NCBI GenBank assembly: GCA_024803745.1
Contig: JANJXV010000187.1
Coordinates: 622,501 to 686,500, forward strand
Origin: Megascapheus bottae
Taxonomy: Eukaryota > Chordata > Mammalia > Rodentia > Geomyidae
Direction: 5' to 3'
Length of the DNA: 64,000 bases
Part shown: in pieces, positions 42,090 through 54,175 of the stretch
How the letters are laid out: every line of letters begins with the position of its first letter
How positions within the stretch are numbered: the first letter of the stretch is position 1
The notes under the pieces: model-generated
Seen by the model: the letters and a program-made list of their open reading frames with translations, nothing else
Database searches by the model: none
What the model was told of the DNA's origin: nothing
Position numbers and translations under genes: made by a program

Positions 42090-44812
42090 GTTAGACTACC
42101 TTCTTTCTACATCAGAAAGAAATGTCCCACAAACATCCTTGGAATGGAAGTGATGGTTTCTGGGTCCATCTTGAGTCTTGGTACAGGACACCAGTAAAGA
42201 GAGGAAAATAGGAAAAGACTCTTGTTCCACATCACTGAACCTAAATAGAGTTCATGCTGTAGGGACATTAAAATTCTTGTCCTTTTCTTTTCCCCCTCAA
42301 GCCTTTTATGACTTCTGATTTCCCATCTGAGCGAGATGATGAAGTAGAAGCCTCCTATAAAGACAAGAGCGGGCAGAGACAAAGCAAGCCCTGAAACTTC
42401 TGGGATACACATAAATGCCGGGTGCCTAAGGATGTTTAAATTTCAGACAACCAACGATTCTTTTTTTTTTCTTTGAGGGCAAGTAGGATCTAAATATTGC
42501 ATGAAACAGACTTCTTTTGGCAAAATGATTCACAGTCTATCTACAGTTCAGATCTAACCGGGTATCTTGCACCTTACCTGACATCTCTGCTCTTTTCCTC
42601 CATTCGCACCCAGCTGCCAGGTGTGCCAGGGTCTAGACAGCATCTCAGCTGATGCTGACTCGACTGCAGAGACCATGCCCCGAACCACAGGCCAGACCAC
42701 GGTGGTTCCGTTGACACTGCGTCCTGACACGCAATCACCTTGGGTTGTCCATTTCTCAGTGTGTGAAGAGCAGGCATCGAGGGGAACCATCAACCAGAAT
42801 TCCACCTCATAGACATTGTAGCCCTCCTCTTCCTGGGGACCCTGGAGAAAGCAGTGATCTGAATGAGTTCTGAGCAGACTCCCACAGGGGACAGGGACCT
42901 GCTTGGATGGTAGAAGGCAACCCTAGGGTCCTTATGAGAATACTAATGTCCTCAGACCCCTGCCAAATGAAATCACATGGTGGAGGGTGGGGGACAGGGG
43001 CTGGGTGTCTGGCTGGCCTCAACACCTGTGCGGAAATAGCAGCAATTCTTCAGGACCTGGAATCCAACTGGAGAGTATGATGAGAGATTGCCTTCAGCAA
43101 TATAGTGGATTCTAAGACACTGGACCAGCAGCGACATCTCCGGCTACTTGATTCCCCAAGCATGGCCTTGCTTCCTCTGTTCCTCACCTTTAGATTTCTT
43201 TTCTGCCTAATGCCATCAGCCACCTTTTCTGTCGTCTCTTGTGCCACAGAAACTCCGGCTGCTACACTTCTGCAGGGAAAGAATGAATTAAATTATATTA
43301 CATTGGAGTTTTAGAGAACTTTTGTTTTGTCACAAGTCTAGCTTTGTTGGTTTTTTTTTGTTTGTGTGTGTGTGTTGTTGTTGTTTTTAAAATGAAGTCT
43401 AGAGAAACATTACCAACCCACATAAGTTTCTTGTTCTCCAGAGCTGACGACACAGATAATGAAGCCTAATGTTGATAATGATTGTTCTAGACAAAAGATA
43501 GCAGGGAGGATGGAGGGAGGGAGGAAGAAAGAGAGAGAGAGAAAGAGAGAGAGAATCATAATATTTTTAAAAAGTATGTCATGGGTTGCATTCATTTGGA
43601 CACAAATAAGAAACCAGGCAGATACCAGGAGACCAGACTGAGTATTTTAAGTTTGTCATGCTTGAATAATGGATTATTGTGTGCAGGCTGATGATGGAAT
43701 AATTCCACCAATCCCAACACTCTCCCCACCACCACCAGAAAAAAAAAATCATGCACTTTTCCCCTGCTGCCAAATACACAAAGAAAGCAGGACACCAGAA
43801 TGAAATCTGTGCCGTAGGGAAGGAGTCCATTTCCTTCTCCTCTTGGGACTTCTCAGCAGGTAAATATTGATTACATTTTCCCAGTACCTCGAGCCATTAT
43901 TTCTGATATGGCCACCTGCTCCCAGATATGAATTCCACATACCCACCCTCTGCCCCTCCCCCAAGGTCTCCATAAGGATAGCACATCAACTGAGGAGAAA
44001 ATTCTTTTTTTCTCCTGAAGAAGCTTGGCAAGAAAGACCTCTAATTAGGAGCATTTAATCCCTGTCTCTAATACTTGTTTCCTCAGAAAATGACAACACG
44101 TGTCCACCCCGCAGATCGTTCTTCACCTCACACCACACCTGACGTTTGAGAAGACAGGGACACCAGGCGAGGCCCAGAAGGTAGGACCAGGCTGGAAGAC
44201 AACAGTGTCAGAGGCCTGGCACTTTTTGGTTCTCAGATGAATTATTGATGTCGCCTCAGGGATTTGTGGAGCGGCAGCGGTGGCAGGGGTGAGGAGACGG
44301 CTGGTGGTTTGTCCTGGAATTGGCACAAGGGCTGGTAATTAAGCCTGCTGACACTTCCAGGGTACCAATACTACTGCCAGCTGGCTGTCAAGTGCCCACC
44401 GTCTGATCCTGCCATCCACAGGAATACATTGTGGGCAAGATTTATGCACGGCCGTCTGTGGACGTCTGTCTCCTGACACTAGCTCTGTGGTCATGAGGGG
44501 GTGGGAGTGTTGGCTGTGTATGGCCTCAGCGAACCCTCCAGCTGCTGAGTCTAAGTGCTAGCCCAGCTTCCAAGAGCATGTAGTAAAATTCCACTGCAGA
44601 AGGCAGGCCATGGAAGGAATGGTTCTGCTCTAGGTTGGGTTCCACTCAGCACCATAGAGCCAGCACCCTAGAATTACTCCACACCTGCAAGGCTGCATTT
44701 ATCCACTAGCTCCATCTGCTGCTGGGTGACTTCCAGGGACGTTCACTCTGGACGCTGCCAGCTCGTCCTTCACCCTGAGCATCTGCCTGCAGGACAGAAG
44801 AGCCCTCAAGAA
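42090..44812. other. Unique sequence, no gene recognised
   Basis: 2.7 kb with almost no interspersed repeats. Several 60-100 codon frames on both strands (for example 42107-42412, 42554-42805 and 43050-43247 on minus) conflict in phase. 43500-43552 is a short GA-rich patch; T/GT-rich at 43346-43390. Confidence 0.4.
43497..43555 (+). repeat. Short (GA)n / GGAG patch
   Basis: GGAGGATGGAGGGAGGGAGG followed by GAGAGAGAGAGAAAGAGAGAG. Confidence 0.9.
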
Positions 44813-44814
44813 GA

Positions 44815-44978
44815 CAGCTGCCTAGTGGTAGAGTGCTTGCCTAGCATGCATGAAGCCCTGGGTTTGATTCCACATACATAGAAAAGGCCAGAAATGGTGC
44901 TATGACTCAAGTGGTAGAGCATTAGCCTTGAGAAAGCTCAAGGACAATGCCCAGGCCCAGGACTGGCCAAAAAAAAAG
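44815..44978 (+). mobile_element. Family A SINE, 5'-shortened
   Basis: Starts at GCTGCCTAGTGGTAGAGTGC, B box GGGTTTGATTCC, AGAAATGGTGCTATGACTC, CAGGACTGGCC and A-rich tail. It lacks the first few head bases and a short part of the right half. Confidence 0.88.
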
Positions 44979-44989
44979 AAAACTAAAAA

Positions 44990-45360
44990 AGGAACCAATA
45001 GCCAACACTAGGTGACTGTGATTAGTTAAGCATGCTCTATGCATCCATCCAATGAAATACAACTCAGTCAAGAAGACTGAGTATATATGTGCAAGCATTG
45101 AAGAAAAGTTATTGATTTGAAAAAATAGATCACAAAGTTGTATATTCCATACTATGATTATGTCCAGTGGGGTTTCAAATATATTGAGGGGGATGCTATT
45201 CCTGTGTCATTTCATTTTCTCACCTCTAATTTTATAAAAGGTTCAATTCTGGGGTTTAAGAAACTCAATAACACAATGAATTCTCTTTTCAGTACCATGA
45301 ATTACCTTTTCACTTGGATTGCAAGAAAGACACTCATATAACTGAGATTGACCTCAGGAG
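44990..45360 (+). repeat. Possible old L1M 3' fragment
   Basis: 'GTGACTGTGATTAGTTAAGCATGCTCTATGCATCCATCCAATGAAATACAACTCAG' resembles the old L1M '...TGGTACATCCATACAATGGAATACTA'. The remainder is too diverged to follow. Confidence 0.45.
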
Positions 45361-45444
45361 AGCAGAGAGAAAGGGAGAATTGATGACTGGTTTTTCCTCC
45401 CCTGCCCTTGCCTATTTGTTTACTTTGTTATTTGTTTCTTTATT

Positions 45445-45648
45445 TAGAACCAGGGTTTAAACTCAGGGCCTTGGACTCACTTCACTTGCTTGTTTGACTG
45501 ACACTCCAACTCAAGCTAAGCCTCCAGCCTGACTTCTTCCTGAATATTTTGAAGATGGAGTCTCACGGGCTTTTTAGTCTGGATTGGGCTCATAACACAA
45601 TCCTCTGAGTTCAGCCTCCTGAGTAAGCGCGAGCTGCCAGTAGCCAAC
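45445..45648 (-). mobile_element. Old family B-like SINE, antisense
   Basis: GGTTTAAACTCAGGGCC, CCAACTCAAGCTAAGCC, GATGGAGTCTCACGGGC, CAATCCTCTGAGTTCAGCC, TCCTGAGTAAGCGCGAGC. A diverged copy. Confidence 0.62.
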
Positions 45649-46455
45649 TGGTTCTTTCTTTGCACTGTTTCTCCCCTCTGACCTTGGCTTTTTTTGTTTG
45701 GATGGACCCCTCCATCTTGCCACCCTCCACCACGCTCACCCCCAATTCTGTGTAATTTCCAATTTCATTCAGAAAGGAAAGCCAGGATGTCAAACTTCAA
45801 ACTAAGAGGTGCTCTATGTTTCACACTCATTGATAATCTTTCCCAGTGTACAGTTCATTTGAGGCACCCCAATTCCTTTCCTCTGGTCTGCTGTCAGCTC
45901 TGTCCTGAAGAGTTAACGCTCTTTTTGAAATAGAGTCAAAGATAGTTGGGCCCAAAAGAAGATAAGCATATGTTTGTGCAAGCTGGAAAATTGTCCTATA
46001 TGGAACAGAGTCAAAATAAATCAATAAAAGCAGTTTCGGGCAGGCACGACAAAGAAAAAAACTGTTAATTACTAGTATTACCATTGATAGCTATTCATTT
46101 GAGACTTTTGTTCAGTAAAGGCAATTGTTTGCTCCTGTTATATAACCAAAATCAAGAGAATTTACAAAGAACGAGAGAGGGGGAAAAATCTTCTCAGCTG
46201 AAACTCAGACAAAAGCCTTGAAGGGAAAATGAGACAAGCGATATTTTCTGGGGATTTACTGAGACAAATCAGCTCAGAAAAGACACAAACCTGTTCGTTT
46301 CATCCCAACACCATCCATTCTCGTCTGGTTTTATTCCTTGCATATAAATTTCAAGTTTGAAAGGACCCAGATATAGAACCTTTTAAGATACTTCTCCACA
46401 TTGAAAAGATTTCCTCCTTCTCAAAAGGGATTTTTGTTCTTAGCCGAATCCTTTG
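45649..46455. other. Unique sequence; possible conserved noncoding block
   Basis: 46085-46440 is repeat-free, mid-GC and lacks long open frames. Candidate noncoding element only. Confidence 0.35.
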
Positions 46456-46459
46456 AAAA

Positions 46460-46516
46460 AAATTATATATATATATATATATATACATATATATAATTAC
46501 ACATACACATACACAG
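46460..46516. repeat. (TA)n / (CA)n
   Basis: AATTATATATATATATATATA grading to ACACATACACATACAC. Confidence 0.92.
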
Positions 46517-46720
46517 CCAAATCCTGAAGATCTCTATAGTCCCAAAGACCTGAGTTCAATATCTATTTCTACTCCAACAAGGCTCCATGACAGTTGACAG
46601 TTTGCAAAGGGTTGTCTGAACATCTCTGCTCCTGTGTAAAGTGAAGATAATACCCACCCACAGAACCATGCCCATCTAATCCTGCTTGAGGCCCTCCAGC
46701 TCTCAGCGTCCAGTCAGAGA
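46517..46720 (+). repeat. MIR-like fossil SINE
   Basis: 'GACCTGAGTTCAATATCTATTTCTACTCC', 'CATGACAGTTGACAG', 'CTCCTGTGTAAAGTGAAGATAATACCC' follow MIR order. Confidence 0.72.
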
Positions 46721-46891
46721 CAGGAAGTGACTTGAGCATGTCAAACAGAACTATAATGTAGGGGAACTGTTACATAAATAATAAAAGACCTAAGTCCCGA
46801 ACAGAACCATGAGGCAACTCCGTGTTGGTGAAATAGCTCTGCAAGTCTAGTTAGAGGTTGTAAAGATTCCATGGGAAAGCATAGCAATTCT

Positions 46892-47270
46892 TTTTTTTTT
46901 GCATTTTTTTATTGTAATTAGTAAAAGGGTTACATGATATTTGCCAGATAGAAGGTGCATTAATTCACGTACATTGATACCCTTTCACATGTCTTGGTAC
47001 CCATTTCCCTACCCCCCACCTGTCTTGGTTTTCCCCCCTTCCCTATCAAATAACCAAATACAAATAAATTCAATATATCAGATAACAAAGTGAGATACTA
47101 TAACAATATGAGATAACCAAGGGACAGCAAAGGAGATGAGAGACAACATAGTACATTAAGGACAACAATTATTCGTTATATGGCTTTTGTTTCAATATCC
47201 TGGAGGTCCTTTCAATTAGCTTCATACTATATGGCCTTATGTATCAAGGTTTTGCTCTATTGCAAATCTC
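46892..47270 (-). mobile_element. LINE-1 3' fragment, antisense, with TSD
   Basis: Poly(T) head then ATTGTAATTAGTAAAAGGG, CCAGATAGAAGGTGCATTAATTC, TTGATACCCTTTCACATG: the 3' end of the same L1 family as at 22674 and 48674, truncated to 379 bases. Flanks AAAGCATAGCAATTCT (46876-46891) and AAAGCATAGTAATTCT (47271-47286) match at 15 of 16. Confidence 0.95.
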
Positions 47271-47292
47271 AAAGCATAGTAATTCTAAATAA

Positions 47293-47365
47293 AGACTGGG
47301 GATGTCACTCCAGTAGAGTGTTTGCATAACAACTGCAGGGTCCTGAGTTCAAGCCCCAAACTCAA
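47293..47365 (+). mobile_element. ID-like monomer, old
   Basis: GACTGGGGATGTCACTCCAGTAGAGTGTTTGC, CCTGAGTTCAAGCCCC. No tail; abuts an antisense right module. Confidence 0.6.
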
Positions 47366-47377
47366 TTTTGAGTTCAA

Positions 47378-47482
47378 TTTTGCTGGTTCTGGGGCTTGAA
47401 CTCAGGGCCTGGGCTCTGTCCCTGAGCCTCTTTGTGCTCAAGGATAGTGCTCTACCACTTGAGCCACAGCACCACTCCCTCG
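47378..47482 (-). mobile_element. SINE right module only, antisense
   Basis: GGGGCTTGAACTCAGGGCC, GTGCTCAAGGATAGTGC, CCACTTGAGCCACAGCACC. This is the half common to families A and B, without either left half. Confidence 0.8.
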
Positions 47483-48245
47483 AGGGATATTCTTATATAG
47501 TTTCAGCACCCAGAAGAGCCATAGAGCTTTTCCTTCTAGAAACCAGAAAGACAGTGGGGTCATATTGGCCATCTTTGATCACATGACCTCCCTGGACCAA
47601 TCCCATAGATGCAGAGAAATGGACTGGATTGGTATATCTATCTGCCTGTGGATCAGATTGATCTCTATCCAAACCACCTGGACTAAAATAATAGTAATAA
47701 TAACAACAGCAGCAACTATCACCATCATCAAAGTAGTATTAACCGAAAGGGAAGGAAAGAGATCCTAAGAGGTAAACTAAGAGGTGTCAACCTTCACCAA
47801 GACAAAAAACAAGTAACTCTTTTTGATCATAATTTACTTGAATATTTAATATTTTACTACTTTTCAGAGAATAGTATCTCTAGTGCACAAATGAGAATAG
47901 CAAAGTTGCAAGAGTTTAAGGAAGTTACCCAAGGTCCCAGAGTTGGAAAATGGTTGTGCTTAGGCTTGAACCCACCACATGTCTCTACTATTAAAACTCA
48001 TGTCTCTTCTTTTACACCATGCTGGTATCTTACTGAGTAGCAAGCATGGAGCATGAAATAATCCAAAGTGATTGCTTGGGGGCCAGTGAATGTCTTAATC
48101 TTCACTGTTAAATACTAAAATCTGCATGTGCACGTGTGCTCATTTCCTGGTGTCATAAATTGAATATTCACTCCCTTCCATTTCCCATTAAAACATAGCA
48201 TGAATTAAAGGGTTTCATTTTCATCACTCAAATAGAGACCTTAAG
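47483..48245. other. Unique sequence with MIR at 47870-48030
   Basis: 'CACAAATGAGAATAGCAAAGTTGCAAGAGTTTAAGGAAGTTACCCAAGGTCCCAGAGTTGG' is reversed MIR core. (AATAAT/ACAACAGC) patch at 47685-47715. Confidence 0.6.
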
Positions 48246-48246
48246 C

Positions 48247-48502
48247 CCCATGCTGGAGGCTTACCCCTGTAATCCTAGCTACTCAGGAAGCTGAGATATG
48301 AGGATCATGGTTCAAAGCCAGCCTGAGATATGAGGATCATGGTCTGGAAAGTCCATGAAGCTCTTATCTCCAATTAACCAACAAAAACCTGGAAGTGGAG
48401 CTGTGACTCAAGTGGTAGAATGCTAGCCTTCAACAATTTAAAAAAAAAAAGCAGCTCAGGAACAGTGCCCAGGCCCTGAGTTCAAGGCCCAGTACTGGCA
48501 CA
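48247..48502 (+). mobile_element. Family B SINE with internal duplication
   Basis: CATGCTGGAGGCTTACCCC head, TTATCTCCAATTAACC, GGAGCTGTGACTCAAGTGG, GAGTTCAAGGCCCAG. A 21-base word CTGAGATATGAGGATCATGG(T) occurs at 48291-48311 and 48323-48343. Confidence 0.9.
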
Positions 48503-48513
48503 AATAATAATAA

Positions 48514-48559
<46 letters not shown>
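48503..48559. repeat. (AAT)n microsatellite at SINE tail
   Basis: AATAATAAT run beginning exactly at the A-tail of the SINE. Confidence 0.96.
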
Positions 48560-48673
48560 GTTTATCCTTTACCGATTGATGGATCTCACACATACTTAGA
48601 ACTCCAACTACCTGGTCCTCAACCCAATGAAGTTACAGGGTTTGCTCTAAGAGTGTAAAACTTGAGTCATGGC

Positions 48674-49585
48674 ATCTCTGGTCATAAAAGAAATGCAAAT
48701 CAAAACAACTTTAAGATTCCACCTCACTCCATTTAGAATGGCTAGGATCAAGAAATCTAATAATAACAGATGCTGGAGGGGAGGTGGACAGGAGGGATCA
48801 CTACTACACTGTTGGTGGGAGTGCAAACTTGTTCAACCTCTATGGAAAGCAGTATGGCAGTTCCTCAAAAGACTAAATATAGAGCTCCCCTATGACCCAG
48901 CAATTCCACTACTTGGCATTTACCAATCGTCCAGAAACAAGGACCTACTAAATCCACTAGCACAACAATGTTCATTGCAGCACTATTCACCATAGCAAAG
49001 ATATGGAACCAACCCAGATGTCCCTCAGTTGATGAGTGGATCAACAAGATGTGGTATTTATACACAATGGAATTCTATGGTGCTCTCAGAAAGAATGACA
49101 TCACCCATTTGTAAGGAAATGGAAAGACTTAGAAAAAAATCATATTAAGTGAAGGAAGCCAGACTCAAAGGAACATAGGCTCAATGGTTTCCCTCATTTA
49201 CAATAATCAGTAGAAACCTTGGGCTCTCCTAGGAGAGGTTCACAATAGAGCAAAACCTAGATACATAAGGCCATACAGTATGATGCTAAATGAAAGGATC
49301 TCTAGGATATAGAAACAGAAGCCATATAATGAGTGATTGTTGTCCTTTTGCTGTCCCTTTATCTCATATTGTTACAATATTTCACCTTGTTATCTGATAT
49401 ATTTTATATACGCTTAATTGAAATAGGAGAGGGAAGGGGGAAAATCAAGATGTATGGGGAGAGGGGGAGGGAAATGGGAACCATGACATGAGAAAGGGTA
49501 TCAATATTTATGAAGTAATGTACCTTCTATCTGATGAATATAATGTAACCCTTCTATTAATTACAATAAAAATATATGAAAAAAA
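48674..49585 (+). mobile_element. LINE-1 3' fragment with 12-bp TSD
   Basis: Starts inside ORF2: visible [58 protein letters not shown]. The frame then breaks near 48925, and the C-terminus continues in another phase (DEWI.KMWYLYT). A G-rich 3' UTR at 49425-49475 and CAATAAAAATA end follow. TTGAGTCATGGC at 48662-48673 and 49586-49597 is a perfect TSD. Confidence 0.97.
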
Positions 49586-49597
49586 TTGAGTCATGGC

Positions 49598-51990
49598 CAG
49601 GCTTCCTCCAGGTCCTTCAGAAGTGAAACTCCAGTTGTTCAGGTCTATCACCTTTCTTGAGTACATTTCCCCTCAGTCATTTACTGTGATCCGATACCCC
49701 AAGGACCCTTGTTCAGAAATGGCAGGGCGCTGTCACTGCCAACTGCAGGGAGAGCTCCTTCCTATAGCTGTTACAGGCCCCCTTGTCTCCTTCCTGCATC
49801 TGCACTTGGGACCACAAGAGGCAACGTGCACAATGGCAATCTCTTAATAGGATTATATCTTTTTCTGCACATCCCATCTCTAGGGATTATTGTCATTTGT
49901 CTCCTGCAAATGACAATCCAGCTTCTCCGGGCTCCCTGGTTGCTGGGGGAGAAATGTTACCGCACAGCTTGTGTCGGATGATGTTTTATAATCATAGCAG
50001 AAATCCAATATTAATAGAACTGTCTGGGTAAAAAGGTGCGTGCGCTGTTTGTGGAGCCACACGGGTATCCCTGATGTCTGGAAACACCCCTCCCCCGCGA
50101 TTTCTTTACTCTGGCATTTCTCCTGTAGACATAAAATTTTAAATCAAGTTGGACCACAGGCACATATGGGACTATTATGAGGACATCCTGCTTACTCTCC
50201 CACAGTCCGACAGACACTTTGCACTGCCAACCCTTCATAATGCTCAATGGTGTTTACCATTTTTCCTAAGATACCCTTCTTTTTAATCCCTGCTTGTCCA
50301 AACACATCCTCCTCCGATTGCCTTCCGAGAGCACCTCACTCCGCAATGGTGTTTGACTTCCTGGTGGCAATGAGTCTCCAACTCCTTTGTGACCATTGCC
50401 TGTATTTTTCGCCTGAACCTCTTTTAACCGCTCACAATTATGGGGGCAGGGGGAGTCAAGGTCCTGGCCCTTGATCTAAACTTCATCCTAACTTAGAAAA
50501 GAATGGGGGCTGAGAAGGATGAAAATGTTCCCCTCTCTCTATTAGTCCCCTCAAACACCCCTCACCCCCAACCACCCAGCTGGGGGGACTATTACACTCC
50601 TCCCAAAAGAGTGGCCCACACAGCCACGGTTATAGCAAGAGCTCTTGAGAGTAGTAGTGGGGCTGGCCCACAGATCTCACACTAAGAGAATGGGGTTTGT
50701 TGTTCTGTTTCCCTGAAAAGAAAGAGAGGGTCAGAGAGGTTACTGGTTTGCCCAAGATCACTGAAAGGGAAAACCACCATTAGAAATCCTAGCTTGTCTA
50801 AACCCAGCAGCATCTCAGGGATATGATTCGTACAGAGCCTCTGATGGTGGGTGGAGGGGTCCGTTACAAAAATCTCTTTTCCAATTTGACACAAGATGTC
50901 CAAGAGAAAGCCTTCCTTCACAGAGTTAAAAAAAAATCAATGATGTGAGCCCATCCTGGAGTCCCAGCTGGGCTTGAGATCTCAGCACTGCCCTTCTTAC
51001 TCCATGTCTCCTGACCCCAGTGAACAATTTGGAACCAAGTTACAATTTCCTTTTCATTCTCATTAAGCAGAATACTCCTCTTTAACAACCCTCCCTAAAC
51101 CACCCCCCATCTACAACCCTCCCTGAGCTTTGCTTGACTATAAAGCGCTCTATTTCTCTGTGATCTTTATGTCCTTAGAAATTACAACATGCTGGCATAG
51201 GTATTTAATTATTGAAAGGAGATGTGCCTTGTAAAATATTGTACCTGCAGGTTTGCTCATGCAAAGTAAGGATGGATCCCACTTGGCCAGACAAAACCTT
51301 TGCTATGCTAGAGCTTTGTTCTGGAATAAATCTTGGTTTGTGAAATATGCATCCTATAAGAGCACTTCTGGGTTCTGCCTAGAACTGGCCAAACTAAAAC
51401 ACCTTTCCCTTTTTTAAATGAAACTAAACCTTGCTTTTACATAATACTGAGCTGACCCCCTCCTAGGCTGGGAATTTAAAGAACACTTTTAGGGGTAGGG
51501 AAAAAAAACAGATGTCAGATGATCCATCACAGAGTTTCTTTTCCAAGGCTGGAAAGAGCTCCACCACCACACTAAGGATAAAAGACAACAGATAAACGTC
51601 AAAGTTTGAACTCTGCTCAAAGACATACAAAAGCTTAGGTTGCAGGGAAAGCTCTCTGTGCTGTCCAATATGATAGACATGCTGGTACCATCCAATATTA
51701 TTGGTTTTGACTTCTAATCCATGGATTTGACTTCAGATGTGTCTGGAATATCCAAAGCAGTGGAATTTCAATTTTACATCATAATGTAATCCATTTAGAT
51801 TTAGTTGCATGGAGCATCATGTAATCCAGGCTTATCCTATTGGACAGTGAATGCAATTACTGATCAATATTCCTAAAGAACATAGAAGTAAACATGCTCA
51901 AAAATATTTGCCAGTGGAATCTGGTAATTTAGAAGAAGGATGAAAGAGCATGATTGAATCAGATTTGTCCTGGGGAATTCAAGGTTGGTT
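49598..51990. other. Unique sequence with MIR at 50690-50830
   Basis: 2.4 kb almost free of SINEs. 'GAGAGGGTCAGAGAGGTTACTGGTTTGCCCAAGATCACTGAAAGG' is reversed MIR. Frames of 75-90 codons at 49593-50031 (three phases on the same strand) are not supported by any domain. 51080-51480 may hold an old unclassified repeat. Confidence 0.45.
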
Positions 51991-52167
51991 TAGCAGAAGA
52001 AGGAAGGGAAGGGAAGGGGAAGGGAGGGGAGGGAAGGGGAGGGGGAGAGAGAGGAGAGGGGAGGGGGAGGGAAGGGGAGGGGAGGGGAAGGAAGAGGAGA
52101 AAGAAAGAAAAAATAAAAAAAGAAAGAGGGAAGGAGGGAGGGAGGGGAAAGGAAAGGAAAGGAAATC
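51991..52167 (+). repeat. Polypurine tract (GGGA/GAAA)n
   Basis: GAAGGGAAGGGGAAGG onward, essentially no pyrimidines for about 175 bases. Confidence 0.96.
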
Positions 52168-52182
52168 AATGTCAGCGATTTA

Positions 52183-52456
52183 GTGGCACAAATTCATGGA
52201 ATCCCAGTACTCACAAAGAGGAAGCAGGAGGATCACAAATTCAAGGTCAGACTGGGATATAGACCGAGAACCTGGCTCAAAGAAAAAAAATCAGGTATGG
52301 TAGCGCATACATGTAATCCCAGCTGTGTAGGAGGATTCAAATTAAAACCCTATCTGAAAAATAATCAACCCCAAAAGAGGGCTGGGGGCATTGCTTAAGC
52401 AGAAGAGTGCTTGCTGAGTAGACATGAGGCCCTGAGTTCAAATTCCAGCAAAAAAG
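52183..52456 (+). mobile_element. B1-B1-ID composite, old
   Basis: B1-like 52183-52287 (GGAATCCCAGTACTCACAAAG), second B1-like 52292-52370 (GGTAGCGCATACATGTAATCCC), then an ID-like monomer 52381-52456 (GGGGGCATTGCTTAAGC, CCCTGAGTTCAAATTCCAGC). Confidence 0.7.
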
Positions 52457-53820
52457 GAGAGAGAATACTTACCTGACTTGAAAAGTAACCTCGTATGTGG
52501 TAAGAGTTCTATTAATACTAATTAGAATCAGCTCTATTAACCTTAGCTCATGAATATATTGCTATACTATGTCATTAATGTTATTAATATATCATTCATA
52601 GTATATTAATAGGAATACACTCATACTAACTTATTCCTGTTAAATACTGTTTAGGATTTCACTGTTCCCTTTTCTTAGGCTGTGAGTGTTACACCTCCCT
52701 GAGATTTTTTTTTTTGTGTAACAAGAGGCTCCCCTGACACTGAGCCTCATGTGTTCTGAGAGTCCGGGGATCCCCAGATCTGGGCCCCCCGCCATGCCCC
52801 ACATGGGCTGGCTTCTCCAACACATGCAGCTGCTCTGTTGGCTGACCCAATCCAGGCCAGTGACTCTGCTTCTCTCCTGCTTGCCTCAGCAGTTTTGCTT
52901 CCCAGCCGTCCACACTCCCAATGGCTCCAATACGTCCAAAGATGAGCACTTCCAAACCCTGAATTATTTACATCTGAGAGGCTCCATGGGTCCTTTCTCC
53001 CTCCAATTCTGCCAGCCCCTCCCCCCTTCCAATGAATCATAGCAAATTTGAATCTTGGCCATACACACACAAAGTGAAGTTTTGTGTTTTACTTAGAAGG
53101 TTCCTCTGGTACACCCAGGAGAAAAAGGGCAGAAAAAGATGGAGGTGGACAGTGGCTTGCAAAGGAAAAGGGAAAGAAAGGCAAACAACAACAATAACAA
53201 TAAAGCAACTCTTGCTGAATCAGTAACTAGCAGTAATAGATTTTTTTTTAAAAAATTACTTCCAGGCTCAGTTGGGGAAAACAAGATACATTTCCTTGCA
53301 ATAATTTAAAGAGTGGAATGTTTCATTCCCAGAGAAACTACAGCTGTTTTGACCTATTCCTGGCTTTAGGTTGGACTATTATTTGCATTCTCTGAATTAT
53401 TATTGTTGTTATTTCTTTTCCTTTCTTAACATGGTAGCATTTAGGAATGGAGCCAAGTTATAGACTGATTAAAGTCTTTCACTCTGAATTAAAGGTTTTG
53501 AATCCAGCCTTAGGCTTCAGCCTCAGATTTTTGTTGCTGTAGCTGCTGTTTTCCATCCACACCTCCCCATCTCCAGGGGAGAAGAATAGAACTAGAAATC
53601 AGTCCGCTGCAGGCACACCCCTCTGAGGTTACACCAATTGGCTCCAAGGAGGGTGCCACTGCTGTTTTGGATGTTATAAGGCCACTGTGGCTGCAACCAG
53701 GCCAGTAAGGGGACAAAGGACATCTCCCTGAGGGAAAGGCCAAGGGAAGAGAAGGACCCTTCCCAAGCATTCTCATGTTCTAGAAAAGTCACTCTCCTTG
53801 CAATTCCTTTTTTCATCTCA
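52457..53820. other. Unique sequence, no gene recognised
   Basis: 52690-53045 is open on both strands (97 codons +, 107 codons -), moderately GC-rich, with no domain. A 53510-53816 reverse frame is also unremarkable. No repeat assigned. Confidence 0.4.
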
Positions 53821-53821
53821 A

Positions 53822-54048
53822 GAGTTCTGATAACTCACACCTGTAATCTCAGCTACTCAGAAGTCTAAGATCTAAGGATGGCGGTTCAAAGCCAGTCCTG
53901 GCAGAAAAGTCCCTGAGACTCTTACCTCCAATAAACTATCAAAAAGCCAGAAGTTAGGGGTGTGGCAAGTGGTAGAGCACCAGCCATGCAGCTGGGGATA
54001 GCAGGCAGGAATATGAGTGTGAGGCCTTGAGTTCAAGCACCGGTAGTG
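53822..54048 (+). mobile_element. Family B SINE, diverged
   Basis: CTGATAACTCACACCTGTAATC, CTACTCAGAAGTC, TTACCTCCAATAAAC, GGCAAGTGGTAGAGCACC, GAGTTCAAGCACC. Confidence 0.82.
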
Positions 54049-54175
54049 ACAAGTTCATTCATCAATTCACTTCAGTCACCTGTAACATGAGATCATAAGA
54101 GCACCTAGGTCAAAGTGTTGGGTCTGAGATATTTACAGATGCACTGATCAGTAATCAATCAATGCTGGCTGGTGT
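54049..54175 (+). repeat. MIR-like 3' part
   Basis: 'CAGTCACCTGTAACATGAGATCATAAGAGCACCTAGGTC' and 'AATCAATGCTGG' match MIR 3' end order. Confidence 0.6.
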
